The notes: a model not told the origin generated them from the letters alone. A stretch of DNA of 64,000 nucleotides from Variovorax sp. YR216 (GCF_900107745.1 NZ_FNRO01000014.1:62001-126000), one strand, 5' to 3'; counted from the stretch's first letter, positions 25,096-33,824 are shown. Translations and numbers: made by a program.

Positions 25096-25988
25096 TGGCT
25101 GTACCAGCGCGCCAGCAGGCTCGCTACTGCGCGCACCCGCTGCGTGTCGCGCCCCCAGCGCCGCCCCGAGGGCAGATGCCGCAGCCACCGCATGCGCCGC
25201 GCTGCGACGGTCAGACGGTCGCGCACTTCGTCGCTCGCATCCGCCAGTACCGCGTGCCAATGCTGGGCGGCTGCATGGGGCGATGCGGCATCGACCAGCA
25301 TCGCGGTGGAGTGCAGGTAGCTGAGCCAGTCGCGCGTCTGGCATTCGGGCAACGGCAGCGTCTCGCCGGGGTCGTCCTCGAAATCGATGTAGCCGATGGC
25401 GCCGTCCGGGCACTGCACGAGGTTGCGGTCGAAGGCCTGGCTCAGGTAGGCGTCGCGCGAATGCACCAGCGCGATGGCGTCCAGCCCGTCGCGCCAGACC
25501 GCGAGCAGCGCGACGGGACCGGCGGCAGCCGCCTGATCGAGCCGCTCCTGGAGCACCACGGCCGGGCGGCCGCTTTCGCCGAGGTCGGAAATCAGCATGC
25601 CATCCGTCTGCTGTGCCAGCACCGCCGGAACGCGCAGGCCGGCATCGCCGAGCTGCCGCAGCCGCCGCGCCTCGATCTCGATCGCCGCCTCGCCGCCCGG
25701 GTTGGGCACGGGCGACAGCACATCGAGCCGGAGCACGCCGGAAATCGCCGCCAGCAGCCGGTAGCGCGCCTGGCCATGCCGGGGCCCGGCCTTCTTCAGC
25801 CAGACGCGCTGGCCCCCGAAGCGATGGCTCGAAACCGCCTTCGTCTGCTGCGGCAGCATGAGCCGCAGAAATTCGGCGTAGTCCTCCGCCTGTGGCGGCG
25901 CGTCCGCCTCGAGGGGCGCGGGCGCGGAAGCCGTGCCTTTTCGCATCTGAACGCGGGAGGAAACCCCGCCCCGTCTGACAACGCTCAT
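25092..25988 (-). CDS. Protein-kinase-like fold protein of unknown function
   Basis: A 298-residue protein that I do not recognise as a named enzyme. It looks like a small kinase-fold protein related to Kdo/WaaP or APH-type kinases. A lysine stands in RVWLKKAGPRHG, which would be the beta-3 lysine. A catalytic-loop-like ALVHSRDAYLSQAFDRNLVQC has His and Asp in order, and a YIDFEDDPGE resembles the DFG-like metal site. Proposed start 25988 has no strong ribosome binding site; 25946 (ATG) is an alternative, and TTG at 26048 is also in frame. It overlaps the convergent PIN gene by four bases. Its divergent neighbour is the SEC-C protein, with a nested inverted repeat between them. Confidence 0.72.
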   Translation of the reverse strand: MSVVRRGGVSSRVQMRKGTASAPAPLEADAPPQAEDYAEFLRLMLPQQTKAVSSHRFGGQRVWLKKAGPRHGQARYRLLAAISGVLRLDVLSPVPNPGGEAAIEIEARRLRQLGDAGLRVPAVLAQQTDGMLISDLGESGRPAVVLQERLDQAAAAGPVALLAVWRDGLDAIALVHSRDAYLSQAFDRNLVQCPDGAIGYIDFEDDPGETLPLPECQTRDWLSYLHSTAMLVDAASPHAAAQHWHAVLADASDEVRDRLTVAARRMRWLRHLPSGRRWGRDTQRVRAVASLLARWYSH

Positions 25989-26011
25989 ACGGACAGGATC
26001 GGGTGCGGGAG

Positions 26012-26051
26012 GGGTTGCGCAATTTCGCAAGGCGAAAAAATGGCGCAACCC
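26012..26051. repeat. Nested inverted repeat between divergent genes
   Basis: GGGTTGCGC (26012-26020) pairs perfectly with GCGCAACCC (26043-26051). Inside it TTTCGC, three bases and GCGAAA (26023-26037) form a second perfect stem. This cruciform-like element lies 24 bases upstream of one start (25988) and 83 bases upstream of the other (26135). It could be an operator, a structured leader or an attenuator. Confidence 0.7.
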
Positions 26052-26134
26052 GCGGGGAGCGGCGGAATCGACGGGGTAGGAATAGCGGTCTCCGGGAACC
26101 TTGCTGCATCATAGAGGGCTGCCTGTGCACTGAC

Positions 26135-26917
26135 ATGACAACCCTTCCCGACACCCCCCCCAACACCCCGCCCGCGGACGCGCCGCTCGGCCCCGACGAT
26201 TTCGACGCCCAGGACAACGCGCTCGACGCCATGCGCGAGCACGACGAGGAGATTCCGCAGTGGGAATTCTGCGAAGGCTTCCTGGCCGCGCTGGTCTGCT
26301 CGCGCCGGCCCATCGAGCCTTCCGAGTACTGGCCCGTGCTGCTGGGCGATGGCTTCGCGCCCGCGCAGCACATGGAGTTCGTCTGGCGCTGGAAGCGCCG
26401 CTGGCGCGAGATCGAGACCGCGCTCGATGCCGACGTCGAGTCGCTCGAGGACGAACGCACCTTCCAGCCCGAGGTGCTCGACACGCGTGGCGCCATCGCC
26501 GCGCTGCCCGAGGAGGAGCGCGGCGAGATGGATGGCGAGGCCATCCCGTCCTTCGCGCAGGTGTGGGCGCTCGGCTTCATGTACGCGGTGGAGAACTGGC
26601 CCGACGAATGGGCCGCGCCGCGCGACAAGGAAGCGGCGCAGATGCTCGACGACGCGCTCGACGCGATCGTCACGCTGACCGAGGACGACAAGGGCCAGCC
26701 CGTGGTCTCGATGTACGCCGAGGACGGCCCGCCCAGCGTGAGCCAGCAGCGCGTGGATGATTTCGGCGCCGCCATCTGGGCGGTGTACGACCTGCGGCAG
26801 CTCTGGCGCAGCATGGGTCCGCGCGTGGAGACCATCCGCAAGGAAGCGACCCCGGGGCGCAACGACCCGTGTCCCTGCGGTAGCGGCAAGAAGTACAAGA
26901 AGTGCCACGGGCAGTAG
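26135..26917 (+). CDS. YecA/UPF0149-family protein with C-terminal SEC-C motif
   Basis: A 260-residue protein. After a Pro/Asp-rich start, residues about 20-200 form an alpha-helical UPF0149-like domain (EFCEGFLAALVCSRRPIEPSEYWP in part, AQVWALGFMYAVENWPDEW). The C-terminus is a zinc-binding SEC-C motif: GRNDPCPCGSGKKYKKCHG. The same motif ends SecA, where it binds SecB and ribosomes. YecA-type proteins interact with the ribosome or translocon in E. coli. The start at 26135 is the first ATG that fits this layout. It is divergent from the kinase-like gene. Confidence 0.9.
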   Translation: MTTLPDTPPNTPPADAPLGPDDFDAQDNALDAMREHDEEIPQWEFCEGFLAALVCSRRPIEPSEYWPVLLGDGFAPAQHMEFVWRWKRRWREIETALDADVESLEDERTFQPEVLDTRGAIAALPEEERGEMDGEAIPSFAQVWALGFMYAVENWPDEWAAPRDKEAAQMLDDALDAIVTLTEDDKGQPVVSMYAEDGPPSVSQQRVDDFGAAIWAVYDLRQLWRSMGPRVETIRKEATPGRNDPCPCGSGKKYKKCHGQ

Positions 26918-26942
26918 CGCTCCCTCCGACGGAGCTGGGGCG

Positions 26943-28166
26943 TTGAGTTCGGCGTCGATCGCTCTTCCCGCGCGCACGGCGTGGGCGATGGTGCTCGCGC
27001 TGTGCACCGCCTTCGCGCTCAGCCAGGCCTTCCGCACCGTGGGCGCGATCATGGCCGGGCCGCTGCAGAAGGAATTCGGGCTGTCGGCGCAGGCGCTCGG
27101 GATCTTCTCGGGCTCGTTCCACTTTGCCTTCGGCGCGATGCAGCTCTTCATGGGCATCGGCATCGACCTGCACGGCGTGCGCCGCACGATGCTCACCGCG
27201 TTCCCGCTCGCGATCGCCGGTGCGGTCCTTTCCGCTTTCGCGCCGGGCTACGGGTGGCTGGTGGTGGGGCAGGTGCTGATCGGCGTCGGCTGCGCGCCAG
27301 CCTTCCTGGTGTGCACGGTGTTCATCGCACGGCACTTTCCGGTGACGCGATTCGCGTCGATCTCGGGGCTGGTGCTCAGCATCGGCGGCGTGGGCATGTT
27401 GATGACCGGCACGCCGCTCGCATGGCTGGTGCAGGAGCATTCGTGGCGCATGGGCTTCGCGGTGCTCGCGGTCGCTTCGGTGCTCGCATGGCTGTCGATC
27501 CTCTGGGGCGTGCGCGAGCCCTTGCCGCAGGGCAGGGGCCCGCGCGAATCGATGACGGCCGCGCTGCGGCAGTTCGGCGCGCTGTTCGCGATGCCGCACA
27601 CGCTCGGCATCATGGTGCTCGGCGCGGTGACCTACGCCGCGTTCATCTCGCTGCGCGGGCTGTGGCTGGGGCCGCTGCTCGTGGAGCGCCACGGCTTCAC
27701 GCTGGTGCAGAGCGGCAACGTCGCGCTGATCGTGTCGGTCATTTCGCTGATCGGTGCACCGCTCTTCGGCCGCATGGACCGCGACGGCCCGACGCGCCGG
27801 CGGCGCATCGTGGCCTGTGCCTTCGCGTACGCGGGCTTCTTCGTCGCCATCGCGCTCTTCAACAGCGCGTGGATCGACATCGTCTGCGCGGTGCTGATCG
27901 GCTTCGTGTCGGGTTTCATCGTCTGGCAGTACGCCGACGTGCGGGCGGCCTATCCGTCCGCCATCACCGGCCGCGCGATGGCAGTGTTCACGATGGCGAT
28001 GTTCCTCGGCGTGGCACTGATGCAGTGGGGCACCGGTGTCGCCGCGTCGGTCGCGCAGGCGCATGGCGCCGATCCGTTCAGGGCGGTGCTCGCGACGATC
28101 GCGGTGCTGCTGGTGGGCGCGACGTTCGCGTTCGCGTGGCTGCCGGCGCCGAAGAACGAGGGTTGA
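26943..28166 (+). CDS. MFS transporter
   Basis: A 407-residue major facilitator with about twelve hydrophobic segments. The first, TAWAMVLALCTAFALSQAFR, is followed by an MFS loop GIGIDLHGVRRTML between helices 2 and 3, the family A-motif position. A second half begins near LFGRMDRDGPTRRRR. The start is TTG at 26943, with GGAG about nine bases before; ATG at 26988 is an alternative that cuts into helix 1. It follows the SEC-C gene by 25 bases and may be co-transcribed. The substrate cannot be predicted. Confidence 0.9.
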   Translation: MSSASIALPARTAWAMVLALCTAFALSQAFRTVGAIMAGPLQKEFGLSAQALGIFSGSFHFAFGAMQLFMGIGIDLHGVRRTMLTAFPLAIAGAVLSAFAPGYGWLVVGQVLIGVGCAPAFLVCTVFIARHFPVTRFASISGLVLSIGGVGMLMTGTPLAWLVQEHSWRMGFAVLAVASVLAWLSILWGVREPLPQGRGPRESMTAALRQFGALFAMPHTLGIMVLGAVTYAAFISLRGLWLGPLLVERHGFTLVQSGNVALIVSVISLIGAPLFGRMDRDGPTRRRRIVACAFAYAGFFVAIALFNSAWIDIVCAVLIGFVSGFIVWQYADVRAAYPSAITGRAMAVFTMAMFLGVALMQWGTGVAASVAQAHGADPFRAVLATIAVLLVGATFAFAWLPAPKNEG

Positions 28167-28175
28167 ACGGGGGCC

Positions 28176-28619
28176 TCAGGCGGCCGTGTTCTGCGCCGGT
28201 GCGGCGAAGGTCACGTCGCTGATCCAGTTGCGCTTTCTGCGCGCGAGGCGCGCGTCGATGTCCTCGCCCTCGAACGACGCCGGCACCGGGCGAAGCAGCG
28301 CGCGGTCCACATTGCCGAAGGCGTTCACGTTCACCACCGCGTAGGTGCGATCGTCCAGCGTGCAGGTCACCAGCGGCACCACGCCGCACCGGCTGCAGAC
28401 GTGGAAGCGGCCGGTGCCCGTGCCGAAGAAGTAGCCGGGATCGAGCGACGGGTCCCGCACTGTCACCCGCAATGCGCCGGCCGGGTTGGAGGTCCACACG
28501 CCGCCGTGCTTGACGCAGAACGAGCAGCCGCAGGCGCGCGCCGGTATCTCGGTGGGGTCCGGCTCCCACGTGAGGTCGAAGGAGATGTTGCCGCAGTGGC
28601 AACCGCCCTGGATCAGCAT
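28176..28619 (-). CDS. GFA/CENP-V-family zinc protein
   Basis: A 147-residue protein of the GFA family, once called glutathione-dependent formaldehyde-activating enzyme. It carries the cysteine pairs of the family: GGCHCGNISFDL at the start, CGCSFCVKHGG near residue 30, and CSRCGVVPLV near residue 75, which bind zinc. The catalytic role is not established for most members. It is convergent with the MFS gene and lies upstream of no obvious partner; a GNAT gene on the same strand starts upstream (28962). Confidence 0.92.
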   Translation of the reverse strand: MLIQGGCHCGNISFDLTWEPDPTEIPARACGCSFCVKHGGVWTSNPAGALRVTVRDPSLDPGYFFGTGTGRFHVCSRCGVVPLVTCTLDDRTYAVVNVNAFGNVDRALLRPVPASFEGEDIDARLARRKRNWISDVTFAAPAQNTAA

Positions 28620-28653
28620 GGCGGACCTCCTGTCCGGATTCGGGATCGCCCGT

Positions 28654-28962
28654 TCAGATGTTGAAAGCGCGCCGCGACGCGGGTTGCACGATGTCCGCGT
28701 ACTCGGGGTGCTTGCGCAGCCACCCGGCGATGAACTGGCACACCGGAATGACCGGCAGGCCTCGTGCCCGCGCCTCGTCGAGCACGTGTCGCGCGATCGC
28801 GGAGCCGACGCCCTTGCCTTCGTGCGCCGGCAGCACCTCGGTGTGCGTGAACATGATGGCATTGCTCAGCAGGTTGTATTCGCAGTAGCCGGCGAGCTCG
28901 CCGCCGATGGTCGCTTCGTAGCGATGCAGTTCGGGTTTGTCGGTGATCGTGATGTCGGTCAT
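28654..28962 (-). CDS. GNAT-family N-acetyltransferase (YjdJ-like)
   Basis: A 102-residue small GNAT protein of the short YjdJ/At1g77540 group. It has the acetyl-CoA-binding turn EVLPAHEGKGVGSAIARHVL (Q/RxxGxG/A type) and the closing PVIPVCQFIAGWLRKHPEYAD. The substrate is unknown. The start at 28962 gives the full beta-1 strand (ITITDKPELHRYEATIGGE). It ends 34 bases before the GFA gene on the same strand, and is preceded by the NTF2-like gene 16 bases away, so the three may be one operon. Confidence 0.92.
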   Translation of the reverse strand: MTDITITDKPELHRYEATIGGELAGYCEYNLLSNAIMFTHTEVLPAHEGKGVGSAIARHVLDEARARGLPVIPVCQFIAGWLRKHPEYADIVQPASRRAFNI

Positions 28963-28978
28963 GCGATGTCCATGCGGT

Positions 28979-29464
28979 TCAGGGTTGGCGGGCGAGGAAG
29001 GCCGCGAGGTTCGCCGCCGCGGTGGCGCGCACCTTCCTGCGGAGTATCGGCGACCAGCCCAGCAACAGGCCCGGTGTGCCCAGCGCCTGCCGGGACCAGC
29101 GCCAGAAATCGAAGCTGTCGCGCTGCGTGGCGATGAGCCCCTCGGGCGTGAAGGTGAAGCGCGAGTCGATCGCGTTGTCGACGATGCGCCCGGTCGCGCT
29201 GAACAGGTAGTGCGCGTCCCAGTGCGCGCTGCCGCCCGTGGCATCGGCTCGCACGTCGCGATAGCTGAGCTTCCAGACGGCCGCGCCCTTGGCCCGCGTG
29301 CCCCCACAGAGCATCTTCCACATGCCGCCGATCTCGCGCGCGCCGCGCAGCGAAAAGGCTTCGTCGTCGAAGGTGGCATCTGCGGCGTAGCAGGTCGCCA
29401 TCGTCTCCGCGTCGAGGCGGGCGAAGGCGTCGTAAAGAAGGTGGATGGTTCTTTCAGGGGACAT
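28979..29464 (-). CDS. SnoaL/NTF2-like protein
   Basis: A 161-residue cone-shaped NTF2-like fold (SnoaL type): TIHLLYDAFARLDAETMATCYAADATF, then FSLRGAREIGGMWKMLC, then SAHWDAHYLFSATGRIVDN. These domains serve as isomerases, cyclases or simple binding domains. The tail holds a hydrophobic RQALGTPGLLLGWSP stretch typical of this subfamily. It is the first gene of a possible operon with the GNAT and GFA genes, and it borders the AT-rich leader of the fimbrial operon. Confidence 0.85.
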   Translation of the reverse strand: MSPERTIHLLYDAFARLDAETMATCYAADATFDDEAFSLRGAREIGGMWKMLCGGTRAKGAAVWKLSYRDVRADATGGSAHWDAHYLFSATGRIVDNAIDSRFTFTPEGLIATQRDSFDFWRWSRQALGTPGLLLGWSPILRRKVRATAAANLAAFLARQP

Positions 29465-29765
29465 GGGTATTGGGGAATTGAAATGGATCTGTGGCCATTG
29501 GAGATATCGAGAAGACGAGTAGTAATTGTGTAGTAGTCGTCAATTGACTTTGGTTTGTTTGCATCAATTCGTTCGTTCGAAGGCAATTTCGATTTTTCAG
29601 CCTTTTCTTATATGGCCCGATTTTCAGTATTGAAAGAATAGCCACGCTGCAACGCACCAATTCTTTCTGCCTGGTCCGTTGCCGCTCTCCCGGCACCCGA
29701 TCCCGTGGCACTCCAAGCGGCCCCGGACGGATTGCCATTCACACTCCAACTAAGGGAATTTTCGA
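29465..29765. other. AT-rich leader upstream of the fimbrial operon
   Basis: A 301-bp gap with visibly lower GC than the rest of the window and no gene. It holds TTGACT at 29544-29549, a TTCG run at 29571-29580, TATATG at 29610-29615 and a perfect dyad TTTCA-GTAT-TGAAA at 29622-29635. The AT-rich nature suggests H-NS-type silencing and a foreign origin for the fimbrial block. Promoters for both the fimbrial genes and the SnoaL-like gene must lie here; I cannot place them exactly. Confidence 0.55.
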
Positions 29766-30338
29766 ATGAAAGCATCACTGGTCGCATCCGCAATGTTCGC
29801 CGCCCTGCTCGCTGCAGGCAGCGCCTCGGCGGAGTCGACGATCACTTTCACGGGCAGCGTGACCGATCGCACCTGCTCGTTCACCGGCGGCAACGGCACC
29901 AGCGGCGGCACCAATGGCAACTTCACCGTTCCGCTGTCGCCTGTTTCGGCCGCCGAAATCGACGGGGCTCCAGCCAGGACATTCGGCGCCAAGGGTTTCG
30001 CGATCAACATCACAGGTGGCGGCACCGCCACCTGCGCGGACGGCACGCCGGCCAAGATGTCGTGGAACGCGCTCCAGGCCACCATCGATCAGGCCAACGG
30101 CACGCTGCGGAACACCCTCACCGGCGCCACCGCCGCCACCAACGTCGGCATCGGCCTGTTCAATGTCAACGGCAGCCGGATCGACCTGCGCAACACCGAC
30201 GATGCGAACAACCCGACGGTGAACGTGTCCGGCTCGAGCGCCCAGCTGCAGTACGTGGCCAAGTACGTGGGCTTCGGCGGCTCCGTGACGGCCGGCGCTG
30301 TCCAGTCAGCGCTTGAGTACGTCGTGTCGTTCAACTGA
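29766..30338 (+). CDS. Major fimbrial subunit (type 1-like pilin)
   Basis: A 190-residue exported pilin. Signal peptide MKASLVASAMFAALLAAGSASA is followed by ESTITFTGSVTDRTCSF, the normal mature N-terminus with a donor-strand sequence and the first cysteine of the conserved disulfide; the second is in GGGTATCADGTP. The protein ends in ALEYVVSFN, the usual alternating penultimate aromatic pattern. It is the first gene of the operon and the most likely shaft subunit. A strong hairpin follows it. Confidence 0.93.
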   Translation: MKASLVASAMFAALLAAGSASAESTITFTGSVTDRTCSFTGGNGTSGGTNGNFTVPLSPVSAAEIDGAPARTFGAKGFAINITGGGTATCADGTPAKMSWNALQATIDQANGTLRNTLTGATAATNVGIGLFNVNGSRIDLRNTDDANNPTVNVSGSSAQLQYVAKYVGFGGSVTAGAVQSALEYVVSFN

Positions 30339-30358
30339 CGCGCCGCTCCGGCCGCAAC

Positions 30359-30392
30359 GCTCGCACGGCCCCGCCTTGGCGGCCGTGCGAGC
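30359..30392 (+). terminator. Strong GC hairpin after the major pilin gene
   Basis: GCTCGCACGGCC, a ten-base loop and GGCCGTGCGAGC form a perfect 12-bp stem. There is no T tract, so it is not a classic full terminator. Such hairpins between pilin and chaperone genes usually protect the 3' end of the pilin mRNA or partly end transcription, giving more pilin than assembly proteins. Confidence 0.6.
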
Positions 30393-30419
30393 CCTCTTCA
30401 CCTTCCCCGTTCCGCAAAG

Positions 30420-31172
30420 ATGATTCCGTTGTTCGCTCGAATGGCCATTCCCGTGGTGGCACTGTTCTGTTGGTTCGCGCCCGCGCAGGCCAGTCTGGTG
30501 ATCGAAGGCACGCGTGTCGTCTTTCCCTCGTCGGCGAGGGATGTCACCGTCGGCATCGTCAATCCCGACACCAACGCCTACCTCATGCAGGCATGGCTGG
30601 ACACCACTTCGGAAGCCGAGAGCAGGCCCGATACGTCCAAGGCCCCGTTCATGCTGACCCCGGTGGTGAGCCGCATCGACGCCGGAGAACGACGCAGCAT
30701 CCGCATCGTCCCGCTGGCCGCGACGCTCCCGCAGGACCGCGAATCCATCTTCTATCTGCATGTCCTCGGCGTGCCCGCGATGCCGAGTGACGTCCAGGCC
30801 GACGACAACTTCGTCCAGGTGGCCGTGCGCAGCGTGATCAAGGTGTTCTACCGCCCCGCCGCGCTGAAGAGCACCGATGCCGTCGCCGCGCCCGCCGCGC
30901 TGGTCTGGAGGCTGGTCCCGCAAGGCAGGGGCCACGCCCTGGAGGCGCACAACCCGACGCCGTTCCATGTCTCGTTCTCGCAGTTCAGCGTCGATGTCGA
31001 CGGCAAGACCATCGACGACTTCTCCGGCGGCATGGTCGGGCCGGGGCAGACCGTGGTGATGAGCACGCCGCGATTGAACGCGCATCTTGCGCAAGGCGGC
31101 ATCGCGATCCGCTACACCGCCCTCAACGATTGGGGTGGGCGCATGACCGAGCCCCTGACCCTCGCAAAGTAG
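30420..31172 (+). CDS. Fimbrial periplasmic chaperone (PapD-like), first copy
   Basis: A 250-residue chaperone with signal peptide (to about 29, ending APAQA) and two Ig-like domains. Family marks: SLVIEGTRVVFPSSARDVTVGI at the N-terminal strand, PVVSRIDAGERRSIRIVPL with the conserved Arg, and SIFYLHVLGVPAMP. The subunit-binding strand G1 and the C-terminal domain follow. It delivers pilin subunits to the usher by donor-strand complementation. The usher gene starts six bases after its stop. A second chaperone gene lies beyond the usher. Confidence 0.94.
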   Translation: MIPLFARMAIPVVALFCWFAPAQASLVIEGTRVVFPSSARDVTVGIVNPDTNAYLMQAWLDTTSEAESRPDTSKAPFMLTPVVSRIDAGERRSIRIVPLAATLPQDRESIFYLHVLGVPAMPSDVQADDNFVQVAVRSVIKVFYRPAALKSTDAVAAPAALVWRLVPQGRGHALEAHNPTPFHVSFSQFSVDVDGKTIDDFSGGMVGPGQTVVMSTPRLNAHLAQGGIAIRYTALNDWGGRMTEPLTLAK

Positions 31173-31178
31173 TCCTCC

Positions 31179-33821
31179 ATGTCCTCGATCTTCACGAATC
31201 GCCACTCGGCCACGAGTGGCGGGAGGCGCAGCTCGCGCCTGCGGTCCGGCCCGCAATCGCTTCGTCGGGCCATCCTCATGGCAGTCGGCACCCTGGCCGG
31301 TGCCGCCTTCGCCCAGGATTCCGTTCCCTCGCCGGCACCCGAGCGCCGGGGCGGCGTGCAGGTGGCCCAGTTCAACACCGACCTGCTGTTCGGCGGTGGC
31401 GCGGTCGATGCCAGCCGCTTTCGTTTCGGCAACCCGGTCCTGGCCGGCGACTACCGGGTCGATATCAACGTCAACGGCGATCATTTCGCGCGTGAAACCC
31501 TGCGCTTCGTCGACCCGGGGAACACCGGCAGCGCAGGGCCGTGCCTGAGCGTCGAGTTGCTGCAGCGCATGGGCGTGCTGACGACCGGGATCGTCCCCGA
31601 CGCCACCGGCTGCGTGGATCCGGGCCAGATCAGCCCCGACGCGAGCTATCGCTTCAACGACGCGGCCTTGACGCTGGACCTGGGCATCCCGCAGGTCGCG
31701 CTGTCGCAGCAGCCGCGCGGCTATGTCGATCCCGCGCTGTGGGATCCGGGCGTCAACGCCGCCACGCTCGGGTACAGCCTGAGCAGCTTCCGCTCGAGCT
31801 CGTCGGGCCGCAGCGACACATCGAACTTCCTGGGGCTCAATGCCGGCGTGAACGTGGGTGCCTGGCGATTCAGGCAGTACGGCACCCTCAGCAACGCCAG
31901 CAGCCAGGGAACCCACTGGAACACCATCTCGGCATTCGTCCAGCGCGATCTCCAGTCGCTGCAGTCGCAGCTGACCATCGGCGACACCTTCACCACCGGC
32001 GACCTGTTCGACTCCATGGGCTTTCGCGGCGTGCGCATCGCGACGGACGACCGCATGCTGCCGCAATCGCTGCGCGGCTACGCGCCGATCATCCGTGGCG
32101 TCGCCAACAGCCAGGCGCGGGTGGAAGTCCGCCAGAACAACAACCTCATCTACCAGACCACCGTGGCGGCGGGCGATTTCGCGATCACCGACCTCTATTC
32201 GACCGGCTACGGCGGCGACCTGGAGGTGACGATCACCGAGAGCGACGGCAGCAAGCGTTCCTTCCGCGTGCCCTATGCGTCCGTGGCGCAACTGCTGCGC
32301 CCGGGCTACAACCGGGTGAGCGCGACCGTCGGGCAGTTGCGGGACATGTCCCTGTCGCGCAAGCCCTACGTCGGCGAAGTCACCTGGCAGCGCGGGCTGA
32401 CCAACACCATCACCGGATACACCGGCGCGCAGGCCACCGACGATGCCTACCAGGCGGTCATGGGCGGCGTGGCCTTCAACACGCCGGTGGGGGCGGTGGC
32501 CCTCGATTCGACCTATGCCCGGGCCCGTATCCGGCTGGGCCAGGTCGGGGCATCGGACACGCAGGACGGCACCAGCACGCGCCTGACCTACACCAACAAC
32601 ATCACGAGCACCGGCACCAACTTCACGCTGGCCGCCTACCGCTACTCGACCAAGGGCTTTCTTTCGCTCAGCGACAGCGCCAGGCTCAACGATCTTGCCG
32701 ATCGCTCGGGGCCGGACGTACTGCCCGACAGTGCTTCGAGTGCCAGCGACATCCTCGAACGCCAGAAGCAGCGCCTGCAGCTCAACCTCAACCAGACCAT
32801 CGGCACATCGAGCGCCGTCTTCTTCAGCGGCTCGACGCAGAACTTCTGGAATCGGTCGGGCAGCGTGCGCCAGTTCACCGCGGGCTTCAATCACATTGCC
32901 GGAGCCGCAAGCATCGGCCTCTTCGCGGCCCGCCTGCAGCGGTCCGGGGGGCAATGGGACAACCAGATCGGCGTCAGCGTCAGCGTCAGCCTGGGGCCGC
33001 GCACCGAGACGCGCAGCCCCGTCTCCGTGGCGCTTCGCACCAACAAGATCGACGGCGGGGACTGGCACACCCAGGGCTCGGTCGGCGGGACTGCCGGCGA
33101 ACGCGGCGAGTTCGGCTATTCCGCCAACGCGGGCCATGGCGGCGGTACCTCCGACTTCGGCGTGGCGGGCAGCTACTCCGGCAGCGCGGGCAACGTCGGC
33201 GTCGGCTACAGCCGAAGTTCCGGCGGCAGCAGCAGCGTCTCGGCCAACGCCAGCGGCGCTCTCGTCGCCTTTCCCGGCGGCGTCAGCCTGGCGCCCAGCC
33301 TCGGCGAGACGGTGGGCGTGGTCGAGGCCAAGGGTGCCGCGGGCGCAAGGCTGACGCAGGGCACCAATGTGTCGATCGGGCGCAACGGCTACGCCGTGGT
33401 TCCCTACCTGTCGCCCTACCAGTCCAATGAGATCGCCCTGGATCCCTCCGGGACCAGCCTCGACTTCGAACTCAAGTCCAGCAGCAAGCGTGTCGCGCCG
33501 ACGGCCGGTGCTGTCGTCAAGGTGGCGTTCGAGGTGGAGCGCGGGCGTGCCATGGTCGTGCGCGCGCGCATGCCGGACGGCCGCCCCTTGCCGTTCGGCG
33601 CCGATGTCTATCAAGGCGACACATTGCTCGGCGCGGTGGGCCAGGGCAGTCGCATGCTCGTGCGGGTCGCCGAAGACAGCGGGCGGCTCAGCGTCAAGCC
33701 CGGATCAGGCGTGGCGTGCGCGATCGACTACGCCCTGCCGCCGCTCGCGGACAACGAGCAGCCGGTCGGCCTGCCCACCGTCGATGCGGTCTGCCAACCC
33801 GCGTCCGGCAAGGGAGGTTGA
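31179..33821 (+). CDS. Outer-membrane fimbrial usher
   Basis: An 880-residue usher. Signal peptide region ends near AGAAFAQ (residue 46), preceded by an unusually long Arg/Ser-rich N-terminal extension. The N-terminal periplasmic domain begins QVAQFNTDLLFGGGAVDASRF. The beta-barrel and plug (TTVAAGDFAITDLYSTGYGGDLEVTITE in part) follow, then C-terminal domains ending near VKPGSGVACAIDYALPPL. Gly/Ser-rich stretches (around residues 640-690) are marked. It threads chaperone-bound pilins to the cell surface. The next gene starts three bases after its stop. Confidence 0.95.
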   Translation: MSSIFTNRHSATSGGRRSSRLRSGPQSLRRAILMAVGTLAGAAFAQDSVPSPAPERRGGVQVAQFNTDLLFGGGAVDASRFRFGNPVLAGDYRVDINVNGDHFARETLRFVDPGNTGSAGPCLSVELLQRMGVLTTGIVPDATGCVDPGQISPDASYRFNDAALTLDLGIPQVALSQQPRGYVDPALWDPGVNAATLGYSLSSFRSSSSGRSDTSNFLGLNAGVNVGAWRFRQYGTLSNASSQGTHWNTISAFVQRDLQSLQSQLTIGDTFTTGDLFDSMGFRGVRIATDDRMLPQSLRGYAPIIRGVANSQARVEVRQNNNLIYQTTVAAGDFAITDLYSTGYGGDLEVTITESDGSKRSFRVPYASVAQLLRPGYNRVSATVGQLRDMSLSRKPYVGEVTWQRGLTNTITGYTGAQATDDAYQAVMGGVAFNTPVGAVALDSTYARARIRLGQVGASDTQDGTSTRLTYTNNITSTGTNFTLAAYRYSTKGFLSLSDSARLNDLADRSGPDVLPDSASSASDILERQKQRLQLNLNQTIGTSSAVFFSGSTQNFWNRSGSVRQFTAGFNHIAGAASIGLFAARLQRSGGQWDNQIGVSVSVSLGPRTETRSPVSVALRTNKIDGGDWHTQGSVGGTAGERGEFGYSANAGHGGGTSDFGVAGSYSGSAGNVGVGYSRSSGGSSSVSANASGALVAFPGGVSLAPSLGETVGVVEAKGAAGARLTQGTNVSIGRNGYAVVPYLSPYQSNEIALDPSGTSLDFELKSSSKRVAPTAGAVVKVAFEVERGRAMVVRARMPDGRPLPFGADVYQGDTLLGAVGQGSRMLVRVAEDSGRLSVKPGSGVACAIDYALPPLADNEQPVGLPTVDAVCQPASGKGG

Positions 33822-33824
33822 AGG

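Noticed and set aside
29544..29615. TTGACT and TATATG as a promoter for the fimbrial operon
   Set aside because: The boxes are far more than 17 bases apart, so they do not form one promoter; the true start could not be placed.
30306..33614. Open frame of about 1100 codons opposite the usher gene
   Set aside because: The usher reading has a signal peptide, family motifs and operon context; the antisense reading has none.
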